Counted from the stretch's first letter, positions 33,901-42,054 are shown. The stretch is DNA of 64,000 bases from Halomonas sp. NO4 (GCF_010994375.1 NZ_WHMA01000003.1:124001-188000); one strand, 5' to 3'. Translations and numbers: made by a program. Notes: generated from the sequence alone by a model not told the origin.

Positions 33901-35594
33901 GATTGTTCTCCTTCCAGGACCCAGCCCTGGGCAAGGGTCAGGGCGGCATCGAGGGCGTGGATTTCGAGGGTCTTCCAGCGCGCCGCCACATGACGGTCGG
34001 GGCGCGCCAGATAGACCGTGCCCGGCGCCGCGCCGTAGCCGGCGAAGAGACTGCCGTCCACATCGACCAGGGTGTTCTCACCTGCCGGCGAGCGCGCCAC
34101 CCGCAACAAGGTGATATCGACGCCGCGCGCCCGAAGCGCCTCGATGTGCTCCGCCAGCGCTGACTCGACACGACCATCCTCGCTGAAGTGCAGCAGAGTG
34201 AATCCCGTCCCCAGGTGGTCGAGCAGGAAGTCGTCATCGCCCAGGCGGCGGTTGATCAGCGGTGCGCCGGGGACCGGCCCGGCATCGAAGGCGGCATCGT
34301 CGGCCTGAGTCAGCGGGCTCTCGGCGTAGGTATAAGGGGTGACCTGGCGAGGGTCGGCGAAGGGGCTGGCGTAGTCGTTGTGGACGGCCAGCGCCAGGGC
34401 GGCATTGCGCATCAGCCGGTAACCGCAGCTGGGCGGAGTCATGAAGCGGGTGCTCTTGCCAGCGTTGGCGAAAACGTCCAGGGTCGCCCCACGACGCTCC
34501 GGGCTGTAGCTGTCGAGCAGCCGATCCGGCGCCTGCCCCTTGAGCACCCAGGCCAGCTTCCAGCCGGCGTTAGCGGCGTCCGCTAGGCCGTTGTTAAGGC
34601 CGCGCACACCGAAGATGGGTACCAGGTGGGCGCTGTCACCGATGAACAGCACGCGCCCATGACGATAATCGTCCAGCGCCAGGGTGTAAGCTTTGTAGAG
34701 GCTCCACCACTCCAGCTCCCAGTCGTCGCCCTCGTGCAGCACCTCGTTGAGGATCAGGGCGACCTTGGCGCGGGTATTGGCTTCCTCCACCGCCTGCTCG
34801 GGATCCTCGTCGGGCCCCAGTTGGTAATCGATGCGCCAGATATCGTCGGGCTGCTTGTGCACCAGGATGGTGGTGTCGGGCATCGCCCGGGAGTGGAAGA
34901 AGGCGCGCCGCTCGGTGGGAAAGTTGGAGTTGAGACGCACATCGGCGATCACATAGCGTCCCTCGTAGGCCTCGCCGTGCAGCGGGAGATCGAAGGCCTT
35001 GCGCACCACGCTGCGCGCCCCGTCGGCGGCCAGCAGATAGTCGCACTGCAGCCGGTAGTCGCCCTCGGGGGTGGTGACCGTCAGGATCACGCCCTCCTCG
35101 TCCTGATTCACCCCGGTCACGACGCTCTGCCAGCGCAGCTCGATGAGGTCGCTCTCCGCCGCCTTGTCGATTAGGAACTGCTCGATGTACTGCTGCTGCA
35201 GGTTAACCATCGGATAGAAGCGCTCCTGGTCCGAGTGGGGCATCCGAAAGCGGTATATCTCGCGGTCACGGAAGTAGGTGCGCCCTTGGGTCCAACTCAG
35301 GCCTTTCTCCACGAAGGGTGTACCGACGCCGAGCTGCTGGAGAATCTCGAGGCTGTGACGCGAGAGGCAGATGGCGCGGGAGCCATCGTTGACGGTGGCC
35401 TTGTCATCGAGCACCACCGAGGCAATGCCGTGGCGGGCGAGTTCCAGGGCGGCGGTCACGCCGACCGGGCCAGCACCCACGATGGCCACACGGTGGCGCA
35501 GGGTCTGGCCCTCCAGCTCGGCAGGACGCACGAAGGGGAAATGGGGATAATCGAAGTAGAGCGAGTCGTGTTCGCCCTTGCCGGCGGGTCGCAT
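33897..35594 (-). CDS. second FAD-dependent aromatic hydroxylase (MhaA-like)
   Basis: A 565-residue class A flavin monooxygenase related to the one at 27.2 kb. Motifs: VAIVGAGPVGVTAALELARH, the DG motif YLLAADGARSVVR, and VLFIGDSAHLVPIFGVRGLN, where GDSAH replaces the usual GDAAH. About 63 kDa with a 65-residue partner fits 3-hydroxyphenylacetate 6-hydroxylase (MhaAB), which yields homogentisate. The ATG at 35594 has AGGAGAG before it; an open frame continuing upstream overlaps the divergent regulator gene and is not coding. A LuxR-type regulator is transcribed away from it. Confidence 0.88.
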   Translation of the reverse strand: MRPAGKGEHDSLYFDYPHFPFVRPAELEGQTLRHRVAIVGAGPVGVTAALELARHGIASVVLDDKATVNDGSRAICLSRHSLEILQQLGVGTPFVEKGLSWTQGRTYFRDREIYRFRMPHSDQERFYPMVNLQQQYIEQFLIDKAAESDLIELRWQSVVTGVNQDEEGVILTVTTPEGDYRLQCDYLLAADGARSVVRKAFDLPLHGEAYEGRYVIADVRLNSNFPTERRAFFHSRAMPDTTILVHKQPDDIWRIDYQLGPDEDPEQAVEEANTRAKVALILNEVLHEGDDWELEWWSLYKAYTLALDDYRHGRVLFIGDSAHLVPIFGVRGLNNGLADAANAGWKLAWVLKGQAPDRLLDSYSPERRGATLDVFANAGKSTRFMTPPSCGYRLMRNAALALAVHNDYASPFADPRQVTPYTYAESPLTQADDAAFDAGPVPGAPLINRRLGDDDFLLDHLGTGFTLLHFSEDGRVESALAEHIEALRARGVDITLLRVARSPAGENTLVDVDGSLFAGYGAAPGTVYLARPDRHVAARWKTLEIHALDAALTLAQGWVLEGEQS

Positions 35595-35661
35595 GGGGGC
35601 TCTCCTGTTGGGGGTTGTTGTCGAGTCTGTCCCTAGCCTACCCCGCCGGCGCACCTCTGGC

Positions 35662-35682
35662 TGTCCCGCAGAAGCCGGGACA
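35662..35682. promoter_or_regulatory. inverted repeat between the hydroxylase and LuxR genes
   Basis: TGTCCCG (35662-35668) and CGGGACA (35676-35682) are perfect 7-bp arms with a 7-base spacer, in the 120-base divergent intergenic region. It is a plausible operator for the adjacent LuxR-type regulator. Confidence 0.5.
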
Positions 35683-35714
35683 AGCCTCTGACGCCCGCAA
35701 TCAGGAGTTCCACC

Positions 35715-36524
35715 ATGCACGATCCCGGCGCCGAAGCCGCCCTCGACTGGCCCGAGCTGATGCCGGCCCTGGCGAGCTGTGTGGCGAGCCTGGGCGAGGC
35801 GGGCTTCGACGAGCAGCTGCTCGCCCTGTTGCGTCGGGCCGTGGACATCGAGCAGTGCATGATCTTCGCCTACGCCGGCAATGACGCGGTGGACTGCCTG
35901 CTGGCGGCCAACGAACGTCAGCCGCGGGTCGCCGACCGCCTGGCCGAACTCTACGCCGGCGGTCTGTTCCGCCAGGACCCCAACTACCAGCGCCTGCGCC
36001 GGCTGGTAGACGCCGGGGACGACATCGGCGAGGCCGAGCTGACCCCCATGCAGGCCGAGGCCATGCCGTCGGCCTACCGCAGCCACCTCTTCGCCTTCCC
36101 CGACCTGGTCGACAAGGTTTCGCTGGCCATTCCCGGTGAGGCCGGCGCCTACTACCTCAATCTCTATCGGGGCAGCCAGGCTGGCCCCTTCACCCGCGCC
36201 GACCTGGCCGGCCTCAACGCCCTGGCGCCGCTGCTGGCCGGCCTGATCCGGCGCCATTACCGCCACTACCTGCCCCATCCGCAGGGCTATCCCCGCCCGG
36301 CCTCACAGCTCGCCAGCGACGAGGAGAGCGCCGTGCTCGCCCCGCTCTCCGAGCGCGAGCGTCAGCTCTGCCTGTACCTTCTGCGTGGCCATACCCTCAA
36401 GACGGCCGCTCGAGAGCTGGAGGTTGCCGTGTCCACCGCCGAGACCTACCGCAAGCGCGCCTATGCCAAGCTCGGCGTACCCTCCAAGGCGCGGCTGGTG
36501 GCACTATGTCGGCGCACCGACTGA
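35715..36524 (+). CDS. LuxR-type HTH transcription regulator
   Basis: A 269-residue protein with an unassigned N-terminal sensory region (about 1-195; no receiver phosphorylation site or autoinducer motif seen) and a C-terminal LuxR/GerE helix-turn-helix (about 208-265; LSERERQLCLYLLRGHTLKTAARELEV read in part, then STAETYRKRAYAKLGV). It is divergent from the second hydroxylase pair and most likely controls it in response to the aromatic substrate. AGGAG precedes the ATG. Confidence 0.85.
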   Translation: MHDPGAEAALDWPELMPALASCVASLGEAGFDEQLLALLRRAVDIEQCMIFAYAGNDAVDCLLAANERQPRVADRLAELYAGGLFRQDPNYQRLRRLVDAGDDIGEAELTPMQAEAMPSAYRSHLFAFPDLVDKVSLAIPGEAGAYYLNLYRGSQAGPFTRADLAGLNALAPLLAGLIRRHYRHYLPHPQGYPRPASQLASDEESAVLAPLSERERQLCLYLLRGHTLKTAARELEVAVSTAETYRKRAYAKLGVPSKARLVALCRRTD

Positions 36525-36563
36525 GCGACGCGCCTTGAGCTGGTCGGCAGAGCGCACAACGCA

Positions 36564-36598
36564 AGCGGCCCCCGATATCATCGATATCGGGGGCCGCT
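36564..36598. terminator. 16-bp perfect hairpin between luxR-type and DUF6455-like genes
   Basis: AGCGGCCCCCGATATC (36564-36579) pairs perfectly with GATATCGGGGGCCGCT (36583-36598) across a 3-base loop. It lies between convergent genes, 39 bases after the luxR-type stop. No long T-run follows on either strand. Confidence 0.6.
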
Positions 36599-36632
36599 GC
36601 CGGGTGGATGCCCTGGTCTGGCGGCGCCTGCC

Positions 36633-37067
36633 TTAGGCTAGAGCGGCCTGGCGGTCGAAAGCCTCGGCGTTGGGACAGAAGGCACGGCACTCCTCGGTGT
36701 CGGCGTCACGACGCATGGCACGCCAGCACTGACCGACCACCGGACAGGCGTTGCAGGTCTTGTGCATCGCCGCCAAACCACTGTCGCCGGTGAAGCTTGC
36801 CTCGTCGAGGCCGAAGCGCTGCATCATCACCGGCATCAGCGCCCTGGCCGGTACGAAGCCGGTCGGCTGACCCGCCGCCAATTGTCTCGCCATCTCGCGC
36901 TCGAAGCCAGGCTCGAGGGGACTCTCCAAGTCATTCAGAAGTGCATGATAGGTAGAACCCGCTTCATGCTGGACGCCACGTACCAGTTGAGCCGTGGATG
37001 AGGCATAGCAGCGTTCGGTCAGGCGTTCCCACCAGGAGGAGGCGCGGGTGGTCTGTGCAGCGGCCAT
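36633..37067 (-). CDS. Cys-rich DUF6455-like protein under a Dnr-type box
   Basis: A 144-residue cytoplasmic protein. The N-terminal half is helical with Trp and Arg; the C-terminal 45 residues carry the cluster KTCNACPVVGQCWRAMRRD, then EECRAFCPNAEAFD, giving five conserved-looking Cys that could bind iron-sulfur or zinc. This ending resembles DUF6455 proteins; the longer N-terminal part is not assigned. GGGAG precedes the ATG at 37067. A perfect TTGAC-TGGG-GTCAA box is centred about 72 bases upstream, predicting co-expression with nirS. Confidence 0.75.
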   Translation of the reverse strand: MAAAQTTRASSWWERLTERCYASSTAQLVRGVQHEAGSTYHALLNDLESPLEPGFEREMARQLAAGQPTGFVPARALMPVMMQRFGLDEASFTGDSGLAAMHKTCNACPVVGQCWRAMRRDADTEECRAFCPNAEAFDRQAALA

Positions 37068-37132
37068 GGTGTTGCTCCCGTCAGGTGATCTAGATGTCGG
37101 TACCAGTATCGGCCCGTAGGAGGCTGGCTGCC

Positions 37133-37146
37133 TTGACTGGGGTCAA
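37133..37146 (-). promoter_or_regulatory. perfect Dnr/Fnr-type box upstream of the DUF6455-like gene
   Basis: TTGAC-TGGG-GTCAA is a perfect 5-4-5 inverted repeat identical in its arms to the box before nirS. At -41.5 it would start minus-strand transcription near 37098, 31 bases before the DUF6455-like ATG. Confidence 0.75.
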
Positions 37147-37150
37147 AATA

Positions 37151-37164
37151 GTTTCAATTGAAAT
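37151..37164. promoter_or_regulatory. GTTTC-AATT-GAAAT palindrome next to the Dnr-type box
   Basis: One base away from the GTTTC-N4-GAAAC pattern at 26083 and 42058. It sits four bases from the Dnr-type box, in the region shared by the divergent DUF6455-like and pyrB genes. Confidence 0.4.
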
Positions 37165-37274
37165 CAAACACGCACGCCGGCTGCCACACCGCAGAATTCC
37201 ATGCCCGTAGGCTGAAGTGAGGCGGCGGGGCCGGTTACACTAGCCCCTATCCACCGTCCCAGACCGAGGCCGCC

Positions 37275-38303
37275 ATGCCCCCGCACCTGCTCTCCGTTGA
37301 CTCCCTCTCCCGCGACCACGTCGACCACCTGCTGCGCGTTGCCGCGCGCATGGAGCCCATTGCCCAGCGGCGCCAGGTCACCCGGGTGCTGGAGGGCGCG
37401 GTGCTCGGCAACCTCTTCTTCGAAGCCAGCACCCGCACCCGGGTGAGCTTCAACGCCGCCTTCTGTCGCCTGGGCGGCAGCGTCTGCGACACCACCGGCT
37501 TCACCTTCTCCTCCATGGCCAAGGGCGAGTCGCTCTACGACACCAGCCGGGTGATGAGCGGCTACTGCGACGCCATCGTGATGCGCCACCCCGAGCAGGG
37601 CTCGGTGGCGGAATTCGCCGCCGCCACCCACGTACCGGTGATCAATGGCGGCGACGGTCCGGGCGAGCACCCCAGCCAGGCACTGCTCGACCTCTACACC
37701 ATCGACAAGGAGTTCACCCGCCTGGGCAAGCAGCTCGCCGACGCCCATGTGCTGCTCACCGGCGACCTCAAGTACGGCCGCACCGTGCACTCGCTGATCA
37801 AGCTGCTGTCGCTCTACGCGCCCATGCGTCTGACCCTGGTGGCCCCGCCGGGGCTGGAGATGCCGAGCCACCTGGTCGACCTGGTGGCCTCGCGCGGGCA
37901 CCGCGTCGAGCAGCGCGACAGCCTCGCCGACGACTATTCGGACGTCGACGTGGTCTACACCACGCGCATCCAGAAGGAGCGCTTCACCGCGGAGATGAGC
38001 GAGGGCTTCAGCCTGTCGCGCGACTTCACCGTGGATCGCGCCTTCCTGGACGGTCGCTGCGGCCGCGACACCCTGGTGATGCACCCGCTGCCCCGCGACA
38101 GCCGTCCCGACGCCAACGACCTCGACGTCGACCTCAACGGCGACCCGCGCCTGGCGATCTTCCGCCAGACCGACAACGGCATCCCGGTGCGCATGGCGAT
38201 CTTCGCCACCCTGCTCCAGGTGGAGTCGCTGATCGAGCAGGACCTGCGGCCGGTGCGTTGGTTCGTACCCAAGCGCCTGGGCGTTGACGACGCCGCGCTC
38301 TGA
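37275..38303 (+). CDS. pyrB: aspartate carbamoyltransferase PyrB
   Basis: PyrB condenses carbamoyl phosphate with aspartate, the first committed step of pyrimidine synthesis. The 342-residue protein has the carbamoyl-phosphate site EASTRTRVSF, the 80s-loop region FSSMAKGESLYDTSRV, NGGDGPGEHPSQALLDLYTI and HPLPRDSRPDAND. It lacks neighbours pyrR and pyrC (dihydroorotase-like) that accompany pyrB in pseudomonads, and no pyrI follows. Its sequence is closer in style to the longer enterobacterial/archaeal group, so it may be a second or stand-alone enzyme. Confidence 0.92.
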   Translation: MPPHLLSVDSLSRDHVDHLLRVAARMEPIAQRRQVTRVLEGAVLGNLFFEASTRTRVSFNAAFCRLGGSVCDTTGFTFSSMAKGESLYDTSRVMSGYCDAIVMRHPEQGSVAEFAAATHVPVINGGDGPGEHPSQALLDLYTIDKEFTRLGKQLADAHVLLTGDLKYGRTVHSLIKLLSLYAPMRLTLVAPPGLEMPSHLVDLVASRGHRVEQRDSLADDYSDVDVVYTTRIQKERFTAEMSEGFSLSRDFTVDRAFLDGRCGRDTLVMHPLPRDSRPDANDLDVDLNGDPRLAIFRQTDNGIPVRMAIFATLLQVESLIEQDLRPVRWFVPKRLGVDDAAL

Positions 38304-38389
38304 GAAACGGGCAGCCGGCCGATCATCGCCTATGCTGGGGAAGTTGACGACAAGACAGATAACCTGACGCTGACGGAGGCACATCCGCC

Positions 38390-39037
38390 ATGACCCTGCA
38401 ACGCGCCTATCTCCTGCTGTGCGGCTTCTACACCCTGCTGGTCGGCATCGGCATCATCGCCCTGTTGCTGGGCGCCGGCTCCCTGGTGAACCTGGCTCAG
38501 GTGGCCGTGGGCGCCGTGGCGGTGGTCGGGCTCTGGGGTCACACCCTGGGCCGAGGTTACCTCAACCCCCGCCAGTGGCGGCCGCTCGCCGTGCTGCTGG
38601 TGGCCGGTATCGTCATCCAGGTACTGGCGATCTTCGGCCTGTCGCCCTCCGGCGTGGGGCTCACCTGGCTGCTCACGGGGACGATCTTCTCGGTGCTGCC
38701 GGCGCTGTTGCTCTACCGCTACGGCGAGCGTGACCAGGAAGTCTGGGCCACCCCGGAGGAGCGCGAGGACGGCCGCGTGCTGGGCGAGCTGCTGGCCAGC
38801 CGAGACCGGCTGGTGGTGGAGAAGCAGGAGGCAGACCGCAAGGCGTCGCTGACGCTCACCAAGGCCGGCAACGAGTACCGCGCCAGCGTGGTGCGCCGCT
38901 ACCCCGACCGGCAGGAGCGCTTCGAGGAGCGCTTCTCCTGCCCGGCCACTCTGGCTTTCTTCATCGAGAAGTTCACCTGCATCTCGGTCGGCGATATCGT
39001 CCAGGCGCACCGCGACGACGGTGCCGCCGCGACCTAA
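38390..39037 (+). CDS. membrane protein of unknown function
   Basis: A 215-residue protein with four membrane helices in the first 112 residues (for example AYLLLCGFYTLLVGIGIIAL and WLLTGTIFSVLPALLLYRYG) followed by a charged cytoplasmic tail (about 113-215) rich in Glu and Arg and containing two Cys (FSCPATL; FTCISVGD). I do not recognise the family. GGAGG lies ten bases before the ATG. It converges on ruvX and overlaps its end by four bases. Confidence 0.75.
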   Translation: MTLQRAYLLLCGFYTLLVGIGIIALLLGAGSLVNLAQVAVGAVAVVGLWGHTLGRGYLNPRQWRPLAVLLVAGIVIQVLAIFGLSPSGVGLTWLLTGTIFSVLPALLLYRYGERDQEVWATPEEREDGRVLGELLASRDRLVVEKQEADRKASLTLTKAGNEYRASVVRRYPDRQERFEERFSCPATLAFFIEKFTCISVGDIVQAHRDDGAAAT

Positions 39038-39495
39038 CCGGGCATGCCGTCACGGGGGACGGGCAACCCCTCGCCGCGGGCGAACCAACTTTCCAGGATC
39101 AGCACCGCGGCGATGCCGTCGACCCCCTGGTCGCGATAGTTGCCGCGATGCCCCGCCTCGCGGGCGATGGTCTTGGCCTCGCGGGTCGAGCCGTGCTCGT
39201 CGATCCACTCGCAGGGGACGCCGTAACGGCCGAACAGGCGCTTGCCGAACTTGCGGGCGCGCCGGCTCATGTCCGATTCGCTGCCGTCGGCGTGCAGCGG
39301 CAACCCCACCACGAAAAGCCCCGGCTGCCACTCCTCGACGAGACACGCCACCTGCGCCCAGTCGGGGATGCCGTCGCGGGCGGGCAGCGGCTCGAGTTCG
39401 CGGGCGCGCCCCACCAGCTCGTTGCCCACCGCCACGCCGATACGCCGGGTGCCGAAGTCGAATGCCAGCACCAGGCGCTGCCCCGCGCTGGCCAT
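39034..39495 (-). CDS. ruvX: Holliday junction resolvase-like protein RuvX (YqgF)
   Basis: A 153-residue RNase H-fold protein with the first catalytic Asp in LAFDFGTRRIGVAVG, FVVGLPLHADGSES and the C-terminal Asp in YRDQGVDGIAAVLILE. YqgF proteins process 16S rRNA ends and can resolve junctions. It follows algH with a one-base overlap in the conserved order gshB-tonB-algH-ruvX. Confidence 0.95.
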   Translation of the reverse strand: MASAGQRLVLAFDFGTRRIGVAVGNELVGRARELEPLPARDGIPDWAQVACLVEEWQPGLFVVGLPLHADGSESDMSRRARKFGKRLFGRYGVPCEWIDEHGSTREAKTIAREAGHRGNYRDQGVDGIAAVLILESWFARGEGLPVPRDGMPG

Positions 39496-40067
39496 CAGCT
39501 GTGCCCGGCCTCGCGGGTCATCAGGCTCAGATCGACGCCGAGAATGCCGGCGGCGGCGGAGAGGCGCTGCTCGGCCGGTACCTCGAAGAGGATCTCGGAG
39601 CGCCCTTCCACGGTGAGCCAGGCGTTCTCCTTGAGCTCGTGCTCGAGCTGGCCCGCCTCCCAGCCGGCGCAGCCCAGGCAGATCAGGAACTGCTCGGGGC
39701 CGCGCCCCTCGGCCAGCGCCTGGAGCATGTCCATGGAGGTAGTCAGCGCGATGTCGTCGGCCACCTGGATGCTGGAATCCCAGGGATCGCTCGCGCCACG
39801 ATGCAGGATGAAGCCACGATCCTTGTGAGTCGGCCCGCCGTAGTAGACCGGCGCGTTGCGGTGCGGGCTCTCCTCACCCCCCAGCTCCAGCTGCTCGAAG
39901 AGCGCATCCAGGGTGATGTCCAGCGGCCGGTTGACGATCACGCCCATGGTGCCGTTCTCGTCATGGTCGCACAGGTAGCTGAGGGTGCCGGCGAAGTTGG
40001 GGTCTTCCAAGTGCGGCATCGCCAGCAGGAAATGGTGTTTCAAGCCTAAGTTTTGCACGGATTGCAT
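39495..40067 (-). CDS. algH: AlgH/YqgE-family protein
   Basis: A 190-residue UPF0301 protein (LKHHFLLAMPHLEDPNFAGT; YLCDHDENGTMGVIVNRPL; YYGGPTHKDRGFILH), conserved beside ruvX. Named for an alginate phenotype in Pseudomonas; the molecular role is not settled. The ATG at 40067 (MQSVQNLGLKHH) matches the family start; an upstream extension into the tonB gene is rejected. Confidence 0.93.
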   Translation of the reverse strand: MQSVQNLGLKHHFLLAMPHLEDPNFAGTLSYLCDHDENGTMGVIVNRPLDITLDALFEQLELGGEESPHRNAPVYYGGPTHKDRGFILHRGASDPWDSSIQVADDIALTTSMDMLQALAEGRGPEQFLICLGCAGWEAGQLEHELKENAWLTVEGRSEILFEVPAEQRLSAAAGILGVDLSLMTREAGHS

Positions 40068-40086
40068 GGGACTCCCAGGCGGCGGG

Positions 40087-40956
40087 TCAGGGACTCGGCC
40101 GCACGCCGTAGTGATTGCCTTGGCCGAACCGCCAGACGCGGGTGATGGAGAGGCTGTCCAGCGCGCCCATGCCGCTGTCGAAGGGGCGATAGGGGGCGGC
40201 GCGGTGCACGGTCTCCAGTGCCGCCTGGTCGAGTTCGACATGTCCTGAGGATTGTACCACCTCTGCCTGACGGAGCTCGCCATCGCGGCCGATCACCACG
40301 CGGATGCGCAGCTGGCCGTGCAGGTCGCGAGGCGCACGCGGGACGCGATTGCCGTAGGCCTCGATGCGGCGCGTCCAGTCATCGATGTAGCGCGCCTCGG
40401 CGGCCTGCTTCGCCGCCTGGCGGGCGCCCTCGTCGCCGGGGCCGACCATCTCCGCGACAGGGCCTGGCCGGCGACGACTCTGGGTGCTCTGCGCCAGCAG
40501 GTCGCGCCCCGCCGCCGAGGGCGAGCTCACTCGCGGCGTCGATGGCGAACTGGCCGACAGCGGGGCACTCTCGCGGGGCTGGGCGGCGACCTCGGTGGCG
40601 CGCTGGCGCGGCTCGGCCGGCGAGGCCGGGTCGACTGCAGGCTCCGCCGCCTCGCGTCGCCGCTGCTGGGCCGGCGGCACCGCCCGGGACTCGGCTGGCG
40701 CCTGGGATCGGGCATCGCCGGCGGCGCGCTGGTCGCGCGCGGCGATGGCCTCGGCCTCCACCGGAGACGGCGCGGTGCGCGTCACCAGCACCACCTCCAC
40801 GCTGGTGGCGGGAGGCGGCGATGGGGTGAAGGGCAGTCCCGACACCGTTCCCAGCACGGCCAGGTGCACCAGCAGGGCAGCCGACACCGCCAGCCAGCGA
40901 CGATAGGGCCGCGTGACCGGGGCGTAATGGATGGGATCGCTGAGCGCCGCCGGCAT
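40087..40956 (-). CDS. TonB-like energy transducer
   Basis: A 289-residue protein with one membrane anchor (about 22-42), a long Pro/Ala/Arg/Ser linker (about 55-190) and a C-terminal TonB-like domain (about 200-289; GQLRIRVVIGRDGELRQAEVVQSSG; AAPYRPFDSGM). It may couple proton-motive force to outer-membrane uptake, though no ExbBD or receptor gene is nearby. The ATG at 40956 is preceded by GGAGGAG. It lies between gshB and algH, as in pseudomonads. Confidence 0.88.
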   Translation of the reverse strand: MPAALSDPIHYAPVTRPYRRWLAVSAALLVHLAVLGTVSGLPFTPSPPPATSVEVVLVTRTAPSPVEAEAIAARDQRAAGDARSQAPAESRAVPPAQQRRREAAEPAVDPASPAEPRQRATEVAAQPRESAPLSASSPSTPRVSSPSAAGRDLLAQSTQSRRRPGPVAEMVGPGDEGARQAAKQAAEARYIDDWTRRIEAYGNRVPRAPRDLHGQLRIRVVIGRDGELRQAEVVQSSGHVELDQAALETVHRAAPYRPFDSGMGALDSLSITRVWRFGQGNHYGVRPSP

Positions 40957-40972
40957 GCCGAGTCTCCTCCGT

Positions 40973-41944
40973 CTAGGCTCGGCGTCGCCTGGCCAGACGC
41001 CGCACGATGGCATCCATGAGCAGCCCGGCGATGTCGGTGCCGCGCTGGTCGTCGATCTCGCGCACGCAGGTGGGGCTCGTCACGTTGATCTCGGTGATGT
41101 AGTCACCGATGACGTCGAGGCCGACGAACAGCAGGCCCTTGTCGCGGATCATCGGCTGCACCTGGGCGATCAGCCAGTGGTCTCGGTCGGTGAGCTCGCG
41201 GCTCAGGCCCTGGCCGCCGGCGGCCAGGTTGCCGCGCGTCTCGCCCGCCATGGGCACGCGGGCCAAGCCAAAGGGCACCGGTTCGCCATCCACCAGCAGG
41301 ATGCGCGTGTCGCCGTCGCGGATTTCGGGGATGTAGCGCTGGGCCATGATCTGGCGGCGGCCGCGCTCGGTGAGCGTCTCTATGATGGCGCCCAGGTTGC
41401 GCCCCTCGGGTGGGACGTGAAAGATGCCGCTGCCGCCCATGCCGTCCAGCGGCTTGAAGATGACGTCACGGTGCTCGGCGTGGAAAGCGCGCAGTACCGC
41501 ATCGTTGCAGGAGACCAGGGTCGGCGTGCAGCACTGCGGGAACTGCTGGGCGAAGAGCTTCTCGTTGCACTCCAGCAAGGCCCGGGTGGGGTTGACCACC
41601 AGCACCCCCTCACGCTCGGCGAAGCCCAGGAGGTGCACGGCGTTGAGGAAGTGGCTGTCCACCGGCGGGTCCTGGCGCATCAGGATGACGTCGAGTTCCG
41701 CCAGGGGCCGCACCGCCGACTCGCCCAGGGCATACCAGCACGTCGGGTCGCGAAACGCCTCGAGTTCGCTCATACGCCCGAAGGCCCGGCCATCGCGCAG
41801 AAAGAGATCCTCCGGCTCCAGGTAGTGCAGCGTCCAGCCGCGCGCCTGGGCCGCCCACAGCATGGCCAGGGTAGTGTCCTTCTTGTAGGCGAGGTCGGCG
41901 ATGGGGTCCATCACCACCCCCACCTGGAGGGCGCGTTCGCTCAT
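40973..41944 (-). CDS. gshB: glutathione synthetase GshB
   Basis: GshB joins gamma-glutamylcysteine and glycine using ATP. The 323-residue ATP-grasp protein has VGVVMDPIADLAYKKDTTLAM at the start (shown in part), the Gly-rich loop FKPLDGMGGSGIF and the C-terminal VGLDVIGDYITEINVTSPTC. Glutathione is the cofactor of maiA at 31.6 kb. First of gshB-tonB-algH-ruvX. Confidence 0.97.
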   Translation of the reverse strand: MSERALQVGVVMDPIADLAYKKDTTLAMLWAAQARGWTLHYLEPEDLFLRDGRAFGRMSELEAFRDPTCWYALGESAVRPLAELDVILMRQDPPVDSHFLNAVHLLGFAEREGVLVVNPTRALLECNEKLFAQQFPQCCTPTLVSCNDAVLRAFHAEHRDVIFKPLDGMGGSGIFHVPPEGRNLGAIIETLTERGRRQIMAQRYIPEIRDGDTRILLVDGEPVPFGLARVPMAGETRGNLAAGGQGLSRELTDRDHWLIAQVQPMIRDKGLLFVGLDVIGDYITEINVTSPTCVREIDDQRGTDIAGLLMDAIVRRLARRRRA

Positions 41945-42025
41945 GGTCGCTGTCCGGTCGCGTCAGTGGATAGGCGCAGTATGCCCGAGGCCCCGGACGA
42001 CACCAAGGCAGGCGGCTCATTCGCC

Positions 42026-42054
42026 TTGACAGGCCGGCCGGTCACGCTTACTTT
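42026..42054 (+). promoter_or_regulatory. promoter of the glyoxalase-fold gene
   Basis: A perfect TTGACA (42026-42031), 17-base spacer and TACTTT (42049-42054). Transcription should begin near 42061, inside the palindrome at 42055-42074. Confidence 0.7.

Noticed and set aside
33897-36278. Extended frame for the second hydroxylase reaching over the LuxR-type gene
   Set aside because: The extension is the antisense shadow of the LuxR-type gene; family length and the ribosome-binding site support the start at 35594.
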